A stretch of 64,000 nt of DNA from Achromobacter sp. AONIH1 (GTDB lineage: Bacteria > Pseudomonadota > Gammaproteobacteria > Burkholderiales > Burkholderiaceae_B), in contig NZ_CP026124.1 of assembly GCF_002902905.1 (NCBI RefSeq), forward strand, positions 2,542,001 to 2,606,000, written 5' to 3'. The first letter of the stretch is position 1. Every line of letters starts with the position of its first letter. Position numbers and translations under genes: made by a program. The notes beneath the pieces were generated by a model. That model did no database searches and had not been told where the DNA came from. It saw nothing but the letters and a program-made list of their open reading frames with translations. This document shows positions 31,681 to 39,987 of this stretch, in pieces.

Positions 31681-33087
31681 ATGCTGGGCGTAAAATTACG
31701 TAGCGAGAAAATCGATCAATTCGATGTTCTGGGCGAGCGGGGACAAGCCATTCATCTGGTCGCGAGCCAGATTCTCACCGTTTTGAAAAACAAGCGTCCC
31801 GACTTGCTTGTGAATTTCGCGGTGCCTCAACCGAGCGAAAATGGTCGCCGCATAGACTGGTATGCGCCGACTCCCGGTTCGGTGATCTCCTGGAATGCGG
31901 CGACCGCAACCGAGCAAGCCGGTGCGCTGGTCCGGTTAGACGCAGTGCGCGCCGGCGTTGCGCAACTGCGCGACTCCGTTCTGGCCAAAGGTAGCGGCAA
32001 CGACGCGGCTCTGCTGGGGCAGTTGCTGAAGTGGATTCTGCATCATCCCGACTCCAGCTTTGTTTTCCTGGTCGACGGGCAGCCCGTCATCACATTCTGG
32101 GGATTCGTCCACAACGGCGCCGACCGCACGCTCGACCCCTTGCATGCCTTGCGTCCCGCCGTGCCCGTGGCCGCGCCAGTGCGTGCGCCGGCAGTTGAAA
32201 CGGCGGCGGCGACTACCACCCTCCTTGACGCGACGCTCGAACGCCGGCCATGGTGGAAGCGTTGGTGGCTTTGGCTGGCACTGCTGCTGCTGTTGCTGGC
32301 CTTGTTGTTCGGCCTGCGCGCTTGCGCCCCGAATCTGGTGCCGGGCCTATCCTTGCCGGGTTCCGCTCCGCGTGACGCGACCTTGCCAGATGTCAAGCTG
32401 TCCACGCCGTCGCTGCCGCATGCCGGCACTTCGGGTATGGGCATCCCCGGTGGCGCAGCGCTGACGGGTAGCGGCACGGGAGGCGATTTCGCATTACCCG
32501 GCGCGCAGCGTGGCGCAGCCTCTGTGGCCAACGCACCGGCATCGGTTGATGCTCCGGCTGTCGGCACACTGCCTCCAGGTGTTGCGGCGAACGGTGACGC
32601 AAAGCTGCCCGCGCAGTCCGCGGTTGAAGGCCCCGGAACGTTGCCCTCTCGGCAGGCTGCGCAAGGGGCTGGCGAGCATGGCTATGTCGCGCCTCCTACC
32701 TTGCCCGACAGCCAGGATGACCTGCGGATTCCGACGGATGCCCGCGATGGCAATGCCGATTTCCTCAACGGCAACTGGCGTGCAGGGGCCGGCATCCAGG
32801 ACCGCGACACGGGTGAACCGTTGCGCTTGCACTATCAGTTCAAGAATGGCGAGGGGCAGGTCACGGTCAATCGCCATAACGGCGTGCAATGTGCGGCGCC
32901 GGTCAGCGCTGCAGTGGACAAGGGCGCGCTATCGATCAGCAATAGCGTGGCTGCTAGATGCACGGATGGTGGCACTTACGACATGCCCTTGATCCAGTGC
33001 AAGCCGGGCATGACCAACATCGCCTCATGCGCCGGCAATTATGGGAATGAGAGCTTTCCCATATCCATGCGCCGCGTCCAACCCTAA
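31681..33087 (+). CDS. srfA: SrfA-family protein, single-pass membrane protein
   Basis: This 468-residue protein is the first gene of the ten-gene operon. The N-terminal cytoplasmic domain (1-160: LRSEKIDQFDVLGERGQAIH, GRRIDWYAPTPGSVISW) looks like that of enterobacterial SrfA. A single membrane helix follows at about 195-212 after a positive RRPWWKRWW cluster. A Gly/Ala/Pro-rich periplasmic linker (220-350) then leads to a C-terminal domain with cysteines (QCAAPV, AARCTDGGTY, IQCKPG, ASCAGNYG). SrfA's biochemical role is unknown. The next gene begins 18 bp downstream and encodes SrfB, which supports the name. Confidence 0.8.
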   Translation: MLGVKLRSEKIDQFDVLGERGQAIHLVASQILTVLKNKRPDLLVNFAVPQPSENGRRIDWYAPTPGSVISWNAATATEQAGALVRLDAVRAGVAQLRDSVLAKGSGNDAALLGQLLKWILHHPDSSFVFLVDGQPVITFWGFVHNGADRTLDPLHALRPAVPVAAPVRAPAVETAAATTTLLDATLERRPWWKRWWLWLALLLLLLALLFGLRACAPNLVPGLSLPGSAPRDATLPDVKLSTPSLPHAGTSGMGIPGGAALTGSGTGGDFALPGAQRGAASVANAPASVDAPAVGTLPPGVAANGDAKLPAQSAVEGPGTLPSRQAAQGAGEHGYVAPPTLPDSQDDLRIPTDARDGNADFLNGNWRAGAGIQDRDTGEPLRLHYQFKNGEGQVTVNRHNGVQCAAPVSAAVDKGALSISNSVAARCTDGGTYDMPLIQCKPGMTNIASCAGNYGNESFPISMRRVQP

Positions 33088-33105
33088 TCGTCGAGAGTAT
33101 TTGCC

Positions 33106-36100
33106 ATGTTGCCCCCTGTTGATACCTACGATGCTGACAAGGATAACGTCGAGCTTTTCGGCAATACAGGCGTCCAGTTCCTGGATTTGGCGTGCGCGTT
33201 GCCAGACCTCAAGCGCGAGCCGGAAGGCGAGTTCTGCATGCATCCATCGGGCCGGATGCCCATTCGCCTTTATGTGCCCGCTGACGGTAAGCCTGGCTAT
33301 GAAGACAAACCAGGAAGCTTCTTCGAAACCAAGGCTGCGTTCTCATTGCCTATGCAGGAAAGCCTGGAGCTTTTCGACGGCTTTTGGTTGCCGGTGCCGT
33401 TCTTTCGCTATAAGTCGGACAGCCAGTTCGATCGGGGCCCCAAGAACTGGGCCCGCCTGCGCTTCGTCAAGCTGGCGCAGGCCGACGCCAATGGCAATAC
33501 GCACCGCCTGACCTTGGCTTTCGATACGCGTACCCGTGCCAGGGATGACGCCCGTGACTACATCGAGCCCTACGATGAAGACATGGAAACCGGCGCCTTG
33601 TTCCGTCTTGCCTTCAATCTGCACGAAATGGAGTGGTTCCTGGACGAGCAGGAGTGGGTTGTCAAATGGTTGGAGAGCATTTTCCGCGAACGTCGCGACG
33701 ATCTTGAGAACCGGGAAATCGAGAAGGCGCTGGCGAAGAAGGAACATCTCGCCCATTACCTCAACTTGCTCAGCTTGATGCGCGAAGCTGCGCCTACCAC
33801 GCGTTCCAACAAAGAACTGAAGGAAAAGGTCAAGATCAAGCTGCCGCGCATCAAGGTGCTGAACATGTTGGCACCCAACAGCGATGGCCGCAAGGTCATC
33901 AAGGGTGGCAGCATCCCGGTCGATCTGGTGCTGGACGTGGGAAATTCGCGTACCTGCGGCATCCTGATCGAGGAGCACAAGCAGAACGACAATGGGCTAA
34001 ATGACTACAGCTTCCTGACCTTGCGCGACATGACCAGGCCGGAGCATGTTTATCACCATCCGTTCGAATCGCGCGTGGAGTTCGCGCCGGTAAGCTTTGG
34101 CAAGGACGATCTGTCCATGCAGGGCGGGCGGGATGACGCGTTCGTGTGGGTTTCGATGGCGCGCGTCGGCACCGAAGCAAGCAACCTGGCCGCGCGCAAG
34201 GAAGGAACAGAAGGATCCACTGGACTGTCCAGCCCCAAACGCTATTTGTGGGATGCCGAGGATGCGTATGAGTCCGGATGGCGGCCCAACTCGTCGACGA
34301 TCAAGGGCGAATCGCCGGAATGGGCGACGCTCGGTCCCCTGAAGAATCTGATCGATGAAAAGGGCATTCCCCTGTATGGGCCGTGCCCGCTCTACGAGGA
34401 CGAGGAAACCTCGGGCTTTCCCGCGTTCGAAGCGCACTACACGCGCAGTTCATTGATGGGATTCATGCTCAATGAGGTGTTTGCGCAAGCGGTTTCGCAG
34501 ATCAACAGCTGGCTATACCGTTCGCGCAAGAAGGACCGCACCTTGCCGCGCTACCTGCGCGCCGTCATCCTGACCGTGCCGCCCAGCATGCCACAAGTCG
34601 AGCGCGGCATTTTCAAGCAGCACGCGCAGCGTGCCCTGAGCCTGCTATGGAAGAGCATGGGCTGGCATGTTGGCGAAGGAGATCCCGTCGAGGACGACGA
34701 GGACGAGAAGCTTGATCTTTTCGTCCTCCCCTTGCCCAAGATCGTCATCAAGTGGGACGAGGCGACCTGCGGACAGCTGGTGTATCTGTACACCGAGGTC
34801 GTGACGAATTTCAGCGGTTATGCCGAAGAGTTCTTCGACGCGCTGGCGCGCCGGGAAAAGGCGGATCGTGAGTGCATCACTGTGGCTTCGCTGGATATAG
34901 GCGGTGGCACGACCGATCTGGTCATTACCGACTACAAGCTCGATCGAGGCGCGCGGCAATCGGCAAACAGCTTCGTTCCCATCACGCCTACGCAGCGCTT
35001 TCGCGATGGTTTCAAGGTGGCCGGTGACGACATAGTGCTGGAAGTCATTCGAAAATATGTGCTGCCCTATCTTGAGGTTGCACTGAAGGCGGCGGGCGCC
35101 AGGGATGCCGCCGCGCTGATGGACGTGCTGTGTGGCAGCACGGGTGATGACGAAAGGCAACGTCTGCTGCGACAGCAGCTTACCCTGCAGTGCTTCTATC
35201 CCCTGGCGCTGGTCCTGCTCAAGGAGTATGAGGGCTACGATCCGGAAGTGCCGACGGAGCGCAAGGAAAAGACGATAGGTGAATGGTTGTGCGACAGGCA
35301 GCCCTTGAGCGCCGCGGTACGCGGGTTCGTTGGCAAGGCGCTCAATGAGTCTGCCGGCCGGCCGGTGAATTTCGATCTAGAGGGCGTGCTGCTGACCTGC
35401 GAGCCGCTCAAGATGCATTTCGACTTCCTGACGGATAACCTGGACATCTGCAATACCCTGCGGAACCTGTGCGAAATCGTCAACTACTACGATTGCGATG
35501 TACTGTTGCTGACTGGCAGGCCGTCGGTGCTGCCAGGCGTGCAGGCCGTCATACGCAAGGCAGTGCCGCTCCCGCCGGGCCGTTTGGTGCCCATGCACAA
35601 CTACCGCACGGGCGACTGGTTCCCGTTCCGCAAGGCGGGCTGCATCGACGATCCCAAGACGACGGCCTCGGTCGGCGCCATGGTCATCTGGCTGTGCGAA
35701 AACAATCGTATTCCGACCTTCAAGATCAATACCGGCACGCTCCGGCCGAAACCGCTGATCCGCTACTTCGGCGAGATTGGCAATGACAACATGCTCAAGC
35801 ATGGCAACGTGCTGTTCTCCGACATCCGTACGCAGCAGTCGGACGATGGCAAGACATCCATGGACCAGAGCATCGAGTTGCCAGTAGATGCGGATGGCGA
35901 GGTCATCCCCTTCAAGATTGAAAACACCGCCCGCCTGGGTTATCGGCAGTTGAAGGCCGAACGTTGGCCCGCCACGCCCACGTATGTCCTGGGCTTCGAT
36001 CGGGAATGGGAGCAGGAATACAAGCGCTCCCAGGAATCCAATCCGAACAAGTCCCATGCTTCGGGGCGCGTGTATTTCAAAGTGGCCAAGCCGACTGACC

Positions 36101-36267
36101 AGGAACGCAAGGCAGGCCTGATCAGCGACCGGTTGTTGGTCGCGAAGACGGCGCCCTTGACCGATGACGGCCGCGGAAAGCCCAGCGTCAGGCTGCAATT
36201 GAATACCCAGCTCCGGATCGGGAAGGCGAATTTTTACTGGCTGGACAGCGGCAGCGTGAAAGGTTGA
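33106..36267 (+). CDS. srfB: SrfB-family protein, actin/Hsp70-fold ATPase
   Basis: This 1053-residue protein resembles the SrfB family (usually about 1000 residues), first named as SsrB-regulated factors in Salmonella. The nucleotide-binding motifs of the actin/Hsp70 superfamily are visible: phosphate-1 VLDVGNSRTCG (about 275-285), phosphate-2 LDIGGGTTDLV (about 596-606) and an adenosine motif LLLTGRPSVLPG (about 799-810). An N-terminal domain of about 270 residues precedes the ATPase core. No signal peptide or membrane helix is seen, so it should be cytoplasmic. It lies between SrfA and SrfC with 18-bp gaps on both sides. Confidence 0.9.
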   Translation: MLPPVDTYDADKDNVELFGNTGVQFLDLACALPDLKREPEGEFCMHPSGRMPIRLYVPADGKPGYEDKPGSFFETKAAFSLPMQESLELFDGFWLPVPFFRYKSDSQFDRGPKNWARLRFVKLAQADANGNTHRLTLAFDTRTRARDDARDYIEPYDEDMETGALFRLAFNLHEMEWFLDEQEWVVKWLESIFRERRDDLENREIEKALAKKEHLAHYLNLLSLMREAAPTTRSNKELKEKVKIKLPRIKVLNMLAPNSDGRKVIKGGSIPVDLVLDVGNSRTCGILIEEHKQNDNGLNDYSFLTLRDMTRPEHVYHHPFESRVEFAPVSFGKDDLSMQGGRDDAFVWVSMARVGTEASNLAARKEGTEGSTGLSSPKRYLWDAEDAYESGWRPNSSTIKGESPEWATLGPLKNLIDEKGIPLYGPCPLYEDEETSGFPAFEAHYTRSSLMGFMLNEVFAQAVSQINSWLYRSRKKDRTLPRYLRAVILTVPPSMPQVERGIFKQHAQRALSLLWKSMGWHVGEGDPVEDDEDEKLDLFVLPLPKIVIKWDEATCGQLVYLYTEVVTNFSGYAEEFFDALARREKADRECITVASLDIGGGTTDLVITDYKLDRGARQSANSFVPITPTQRFRDGFKVAGDDIVLEVIRKYVLPYLEVALKAAGARDAAALMDVLCGSTGDDERQRLLRQQLTLQCFYPLALVLLKEYEGYDPEVPTERKEKTIGEWLCDRQPLSAAVRGFVGKALNESAGRPVNFDLEGVLLTCEPLKMHFDFLTDNLDICNTLRNLCEIVNYYDCDVLLLTGRPSVLPGVQAVIRKAVPLPPGRLVPMHNYRTGDWFPFRKAGCIDDPKTTASVGAMVIWLCENNRIPTFKINTGTLRPKPLIRYFGEIGNDNMLKHGNVLFSDIRTQQSDDGKTSMDQSIELPVDADGEVIPFKIENTARLGYRQLKAERWPATPTYVLGFDREWEQEYKRSQESNPNKSHASGRVYFKVAKPTDQERKAGLISDRLLVAKTAPLTDDGRGKPSVRLQLNTQLRIGKANFYWLDSGSVKG

Positions 36268-36285
36268 TTCAGGGTTGATGGCGAC

Positions 36286-38985
36286 ATGAGCGAATCTCAG
36301 GAAAAACTTGCACGCCAGTGGCGTGCGATTCATGAAGGTGCGGGCCGCGCGATTGCATGGATAGATGCGGTGCGCGGGAATTCCCGAAAACTTGAAGACA
36401 AGGCTGACGGCCTGATCTACGGTTTGCGCCGGGCGAGCAACAAGGCGCGCAGCCTGGAGCGGGCGGCTGGCCATCCCATGGCTATCGGCTTTTTCGGCTT
36501 GTCCCAGGCGGGCAAGTCCTATTTGATTTCCACACTGGCGGCGGGTGAGAACGGCCGCCTGGAAACCGAATATGGCGGCCAGCGAGTGGACTTCCTTACC
36601 TCGGTCAACCCCTCCGGGGGCGGCAGTGAGGCGACTGGACTGGTGACGCGATTCACGCGCGTCAAACCCGAGATCCAGGATAGCGGCTATCCGATAGAAG
36701 TCCGGTTGTTCCGGGAAATCGACCTGGCCAAGATACTGGCCAACGCGTGGTTCAAGGACTTCGACCAGGGCAAGGTTGAATACAAGATCGATGCCAATCG
36801 CTGCAAGTCCATGCTGGACCGGTTCGCCGGCCGCGCCGGAGGCGAACGCCAGCCTGGCGTCGACGCCGATGACGTCGTTTCCCTTTGGGACTACGTCGTG
36901 GAATCGTTCGGCAACCATGTCCAGGCATTGGAAGGTGATTTGCAGGGCGGCTATTGGCCCCAGGCTGCCGCGCTGGCGCCCTATCTGTCTCCCGGCGACC
37001 GCGCGGAGTTCTTTTCCATACTGTGGGGCGAGGAGCGGCAGCTAACGCAAGCCTATGCGCAGATCGCCGAAAGCCTACAGGAAATCGGCAACGCCGGTGT
37101 CGCTCATATTCCGTTGGAAGCGGTGCAGGATCACAGCGATGGTCCGCCCAGCATCATGAATGTCACGATGCTTGATCAGATCGGCGGCGACAGCGCAATG
37201 ATCAAGATACGCGGAGTGAAGGACGGAAAGCTGGGCGAGCCGGTCGCCATTCGGCGCTCGCACCTGGCCGCGTTGACGACCGAGCTGGTTTTTCCGTTGG
37301 CGAATTCACCCCGGGAAAAGTGCCTGGAGACTGTGGATCTGCTGGATTTTCCGGGCTACCGTGGCCGCTACGACAAGGCCAGGCTGAGTGAAATTCCGAA
37401 CAACCCCGTGGGGGAGCTGCTGCGTCGCGGGAAGGTTGCCTATCTGTTCGAGCTGTACACCGAGAACCAGGAAATGAACGGACTCGTGCTGTGCACGCCC
37501 GCGCACAAGCAGCCCGAAACGAGCGCGGTGGTGCCCGTGCTCGACCGCTGGGTCAGGCGTACGCAGGGAGATACCGCCCGAGACCGCGCCGAACGCTCGG
37601 GATTGCTGTGGGCGGTGACCATGTTCAATGCGCGTGTCACGGACATGCTGCAGAAGCAGGATAAATGGCATCAGGAGTGGAAAGGCCTGAATGACATCGC
37701 TTTCAAGATCTACGAAAGCCTGGAGTTCATGCGGGATTGGCGAGGCGGCAGGCCATTCAGCAATACCTTCATGGTGCGCACCCCGTCTTATACCGATTTC
37801 ACGGTCAAGCAGGGTGACAAGGAAGTGGGAGTGTCGCCCGACAAGAAGGAAATCCTGGGTTTGATGCGCGCTAGCTTCGTCGAATCGGACGTACTGCGCG
37901 GCCGCTTCCCGCAAGCGGGGGAGTCCTGGGATGCGATGATGCAGCTGGATGATGGTGGCATGGGTCGACTGGCCGGGGCCATCTCGGATATCAGTGACAT
38001 CGAGTTCAAGCTGGCCCGCTTGGGAATGCAGCTCGACGAGACACATCGCAAGATCGTGGACGTGGGCGTTGGTTTGTTTCATCGTGAAGGCAGCGACGCC
38101 GAAGGCGCCAGGCAAAAGAAGAGGGCGCTGGCCGACAAGGTCGCTCCGGTGTTGCGCAGCATCGCCGACAATCCCAAGGCCTACTTCATCCTGTCGGAAT
38201 TGATGCATGCGCTGGAGCTGCCGAGCGAGGCGTTGCGCAACCTGTATCTGAGCGGTGCCGATGTGCAGCAGGCGGCGACTGCCGAGACCGGGGCGCAGGC
38301 TGCTAGCAGCGCCAGCGGCGATGCCGATGACCTGTTCGCCAGCCTGTTGGGCGGCGGCGCGGAGGACAGCGCACAGGCCGGATCGACGGCGGATGCCGCG
38401 CGAGTGGATACGTATGAACACTGGTTCGCCGATTCTGCGTTCAAGCTGTGGTTGAACCACTTGAGCGAGATCCCGGGCCGCACGCGCCAGCATTCGATGC
38501 TGAAGAACATTCCCCAGGACATCCTGGAGATCGTCGTCGAAGAGCTGCGCAACGCCGCCTACCGGGAGAACGCCCTGGGCCTGAACTTGCCGGCCCAGAT
38601 GTTGCAAAGCCTGCTTTCGCGGACGGACAGCGCGTCCAAGCGCGACCAGATGGTCATGAGCCAGGTGCTGCGCGTGCAGATGGTGCTGCGCGATTTCATC
38701 GCCTGGCTGGGCTACCTGGATATGAATGAAGGCGCCAAGCCTGCAAGCGCGTCGGTTGCCAACGGCAAGGTGTTCGCCAGGACCACGGCGCTGGATTCTG
38801 CTTCCGGCCTGCCCGACCTGCCCGAGAAGAATGACATGGGCAAGGGGCGTGAGTTCCTGAAGGACTGGGTGGCGTGCCTGATCGACATGATCATGAAGAA
38901 TGCCGGCTTCACGGCTGGGCAGGAAATCAGCGACGATCAAAACGAGGCATTGGGCGTCATCATCGCCGACATCAAAAAGGGTTGA
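36286..38985 (+). CDS. srfC: SrfC-family large GTPase (putative virulence factor family)
   Basis: This 899-residue protein has a P-loop GLSQAGKS (71-78) and a G3-type DFPG (354-357), as in large, dynamin-like or translation-factor-class GTPases. The segment SYLISTLAAGENGRLE and the NPSGGGSEATGLVTRFT switch region are characteristic of the SrfC family. The distance of about 280 residues between P-loop and DxxG is long, meaning a large insertion in the G domain. The C-terminal half is helical. Linker GDADDLFASLLGGGAEDSAQ (around 680-700) is acidic and probably disordered. No membrane helix. It ends 3 bp before the next gene. Confidence 0.88.
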   Translation: MSESQEKLARQWRAIHEGAGRAIAWIDAVRGNSRKLEDKADGLIYGLRRASNKARSLERAAGHPMAIGFFGLSQAGKSYLISTLAAGENGRLETEYGGQRVDFLTSVNPSGGGSEATGLVTRFTRVKPEIQDSGYPIEVRLFREIDLAKILANAWFKDFDQGKVEYKIDANRCKSMLDRFAGRAGGERQPGVDADDVVSLWDYVVESFGNHVQALEGDLQGGYWPQAAALAPYLSPGDRAEFFSILWGEERQLTQAYAQIAESLQEIGNAGVAHIPLEAVQDHSDGPPSIMNVTMLDQIGGDSAMIKIRGVKDGKLGEPVAIRRSHLAALTTELVFPLANSPREKCLETVDLLDFPGYRGRYDKARLSEIPNNPVGELLRRGKVAYLFELYTENQEMNGLVLCTPAHKQPETSAVVPVLDRWVRRTQGDTARDRAERSGLLWAVTMFNARVTDMLQKQDKWHQEWKGLNDIAFKIYESLEFMRDWRGGRPFSNTFMVRTPSYTDFTVKQGDKEVGVSPDKKEILGLMRASFVESDVLRGRFPQAGESWDAMMQLDDGGMGRLAGAISDISDIEFKLARLGMQLDETHRKIVDVGVGLFHREGSDAEGARQKKRALADKVAPVLRSIADNPKAYFILSELMHALELPSEALRNLYLSGADVQQAATAETGAQAASSASGDADDLFASLLGGGAEDSAQAGSTADAARVDTYEHWFADSAFKLWLNHLSEIPGRTRQHSMLKNIPQDILEIVVEELRNAAYRENALGLNLPAQMLQSLLSRTDSASKRDQMVMSQVLRVQMVLRDFIAWLGYLDMNEGAKPASASVANGKVFARTTALDSASGLPDLPEKNDMGKGREFLKDWVACLIDMIMKNAGFTAGQEISDDQNEALGVIIADIKKG

Positions 38986-38988
38986 TAT

Positions 38989-39987
38989 ATGGCTGTATTC
39001 GTTTCTTTCAATCCGCTGCCCAGCAAGCGCGCAGGTTACGCTGAACTCCACGTCGAGGGTTGGAACGGCGGCGCGCAGGACGTCGAGCTCAGCATCCGGC
39101 GCAATTCGTCGCCGGCCCACCTTGATGCCATGGGCAAGTGGAGCGGTGAGCAGCAGTGGTTGCGATTTGGAGACGGACAGGCGCGCGAGAGCCGGCTGGT
39201 CATCGAGGTCGGCCCGGCGATCGTCGACGCCCTGCTCGAGGTCAGGCGCAACGCATCCTTCCGCATCGAGGTGCGCAAGCCCGGGGGTGAACTGCGGCAG
39301 TACCCGGTTCGTCCGATCCCCAATGATGTGACGCCATCCACTGCCGCCGGCGAGGCGCCGGTGCAGGCCACCGTCGTCGATATCGCGCCGAAGTCGCCCG
39401 AGCCCGTCTCGCCGCCCGCCGAGGAGCCGCTCGCACCGTCAGTGGTCAAGGAGGAGGCCGTCGCGCCGGCCGAACCCCAAGCTCCCACGATGCCCAAACC
39501 TAAACGCATGGGTGCCATCATCGGCGGTGCGTTGGCGCTGCTCGTCGCCGCGGGTGTGGCGGCATGGTTCTTGATGAAGAAGGACGAGACTCCGCAGCCG
39601 CCGGCCAAACCCGCTGCACCCGCCGCTGCGCCTGTGCCTGCGGCCGCTGCCTGCTCGAAGGAGAATCTGGCTTCCGCCGCGGAAATGGCCTTTGTGCAGG
39701 ATTGCGTGCGTGACGTAAAGGACGCCGCCGCCATGCTGGGCATCATCCAGGCGGCGCGCGAGGCGGGCAAATGTTCGATCGCACAGCGCCTTTACGCCAA
39801 TCGGGCGCAGGCTGGGGACGTGCCCATCGCCCTGGCCTATGCGCAGGAGTACGACCCCGCGGGCTACAAGGAAAACGCTTGCTTCAAGGCGGACGCCGCT
39901 ACAGCTGCGTACTGGTATCAGGCCGTGTTGGACAAGGACAAGGACAACGCACAGGCGCTGGCACGCCTGAAGGATCTGCCGAAATGA
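38989..39987 (+). CDS. Single-pass membrane protein of the srf operon
   Basis: This 332-residue protein has an N-terminal beta-rich domain (1-110) with ELSIRRNSSPAHLD and WSGEQQWLRFGDGQ. A Pro/Ala/Glu-rich linker (112-172) and one membrane helix (about 174-196) after PKPKRMG follow. The C-terminal periplasmic domain of about 110 residues is helical, with a Sel1/TPR-like pattern (AREAGKCSIAQRLYANRAQAGD, AAYWYQAVLDKDKDNAQALARL in parts). The topology is cytoplasm-in, periplasm-out, as for SrfA and the last gene. I recognise no named family. Its stop overlaps the next start (ATGA). Confidence 0.75.
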   Translation: MAVFVSFNPLPSKRAGYAELHVEGWNGGAQDVELSIRRNSSPAHLDAMGKWSGEQQWLRFGDGQARESRLVIEVGPAIVDALLEVRRNASFRIEVRKPGGELRQYPVRPIPNDVTPSTAAGEAPVQATVVDIAPKSPEPVSPPAEEPLAPSVVKEEAVAPAEPQAPTMPKPKRMGAIIGGALALLVAAGVAAWFLMKKDETPQPPAKPAAPAAAPVPAAAACSKENLASAAEMAFVQDCVRDVKDAAAMLGIIQAAREAGKCSIAQRLYANRAQAGDVPIALAYAQEYDPAGYKENACFKADAATAAYWYQAVLDKDKDNAQALARLKDLPK

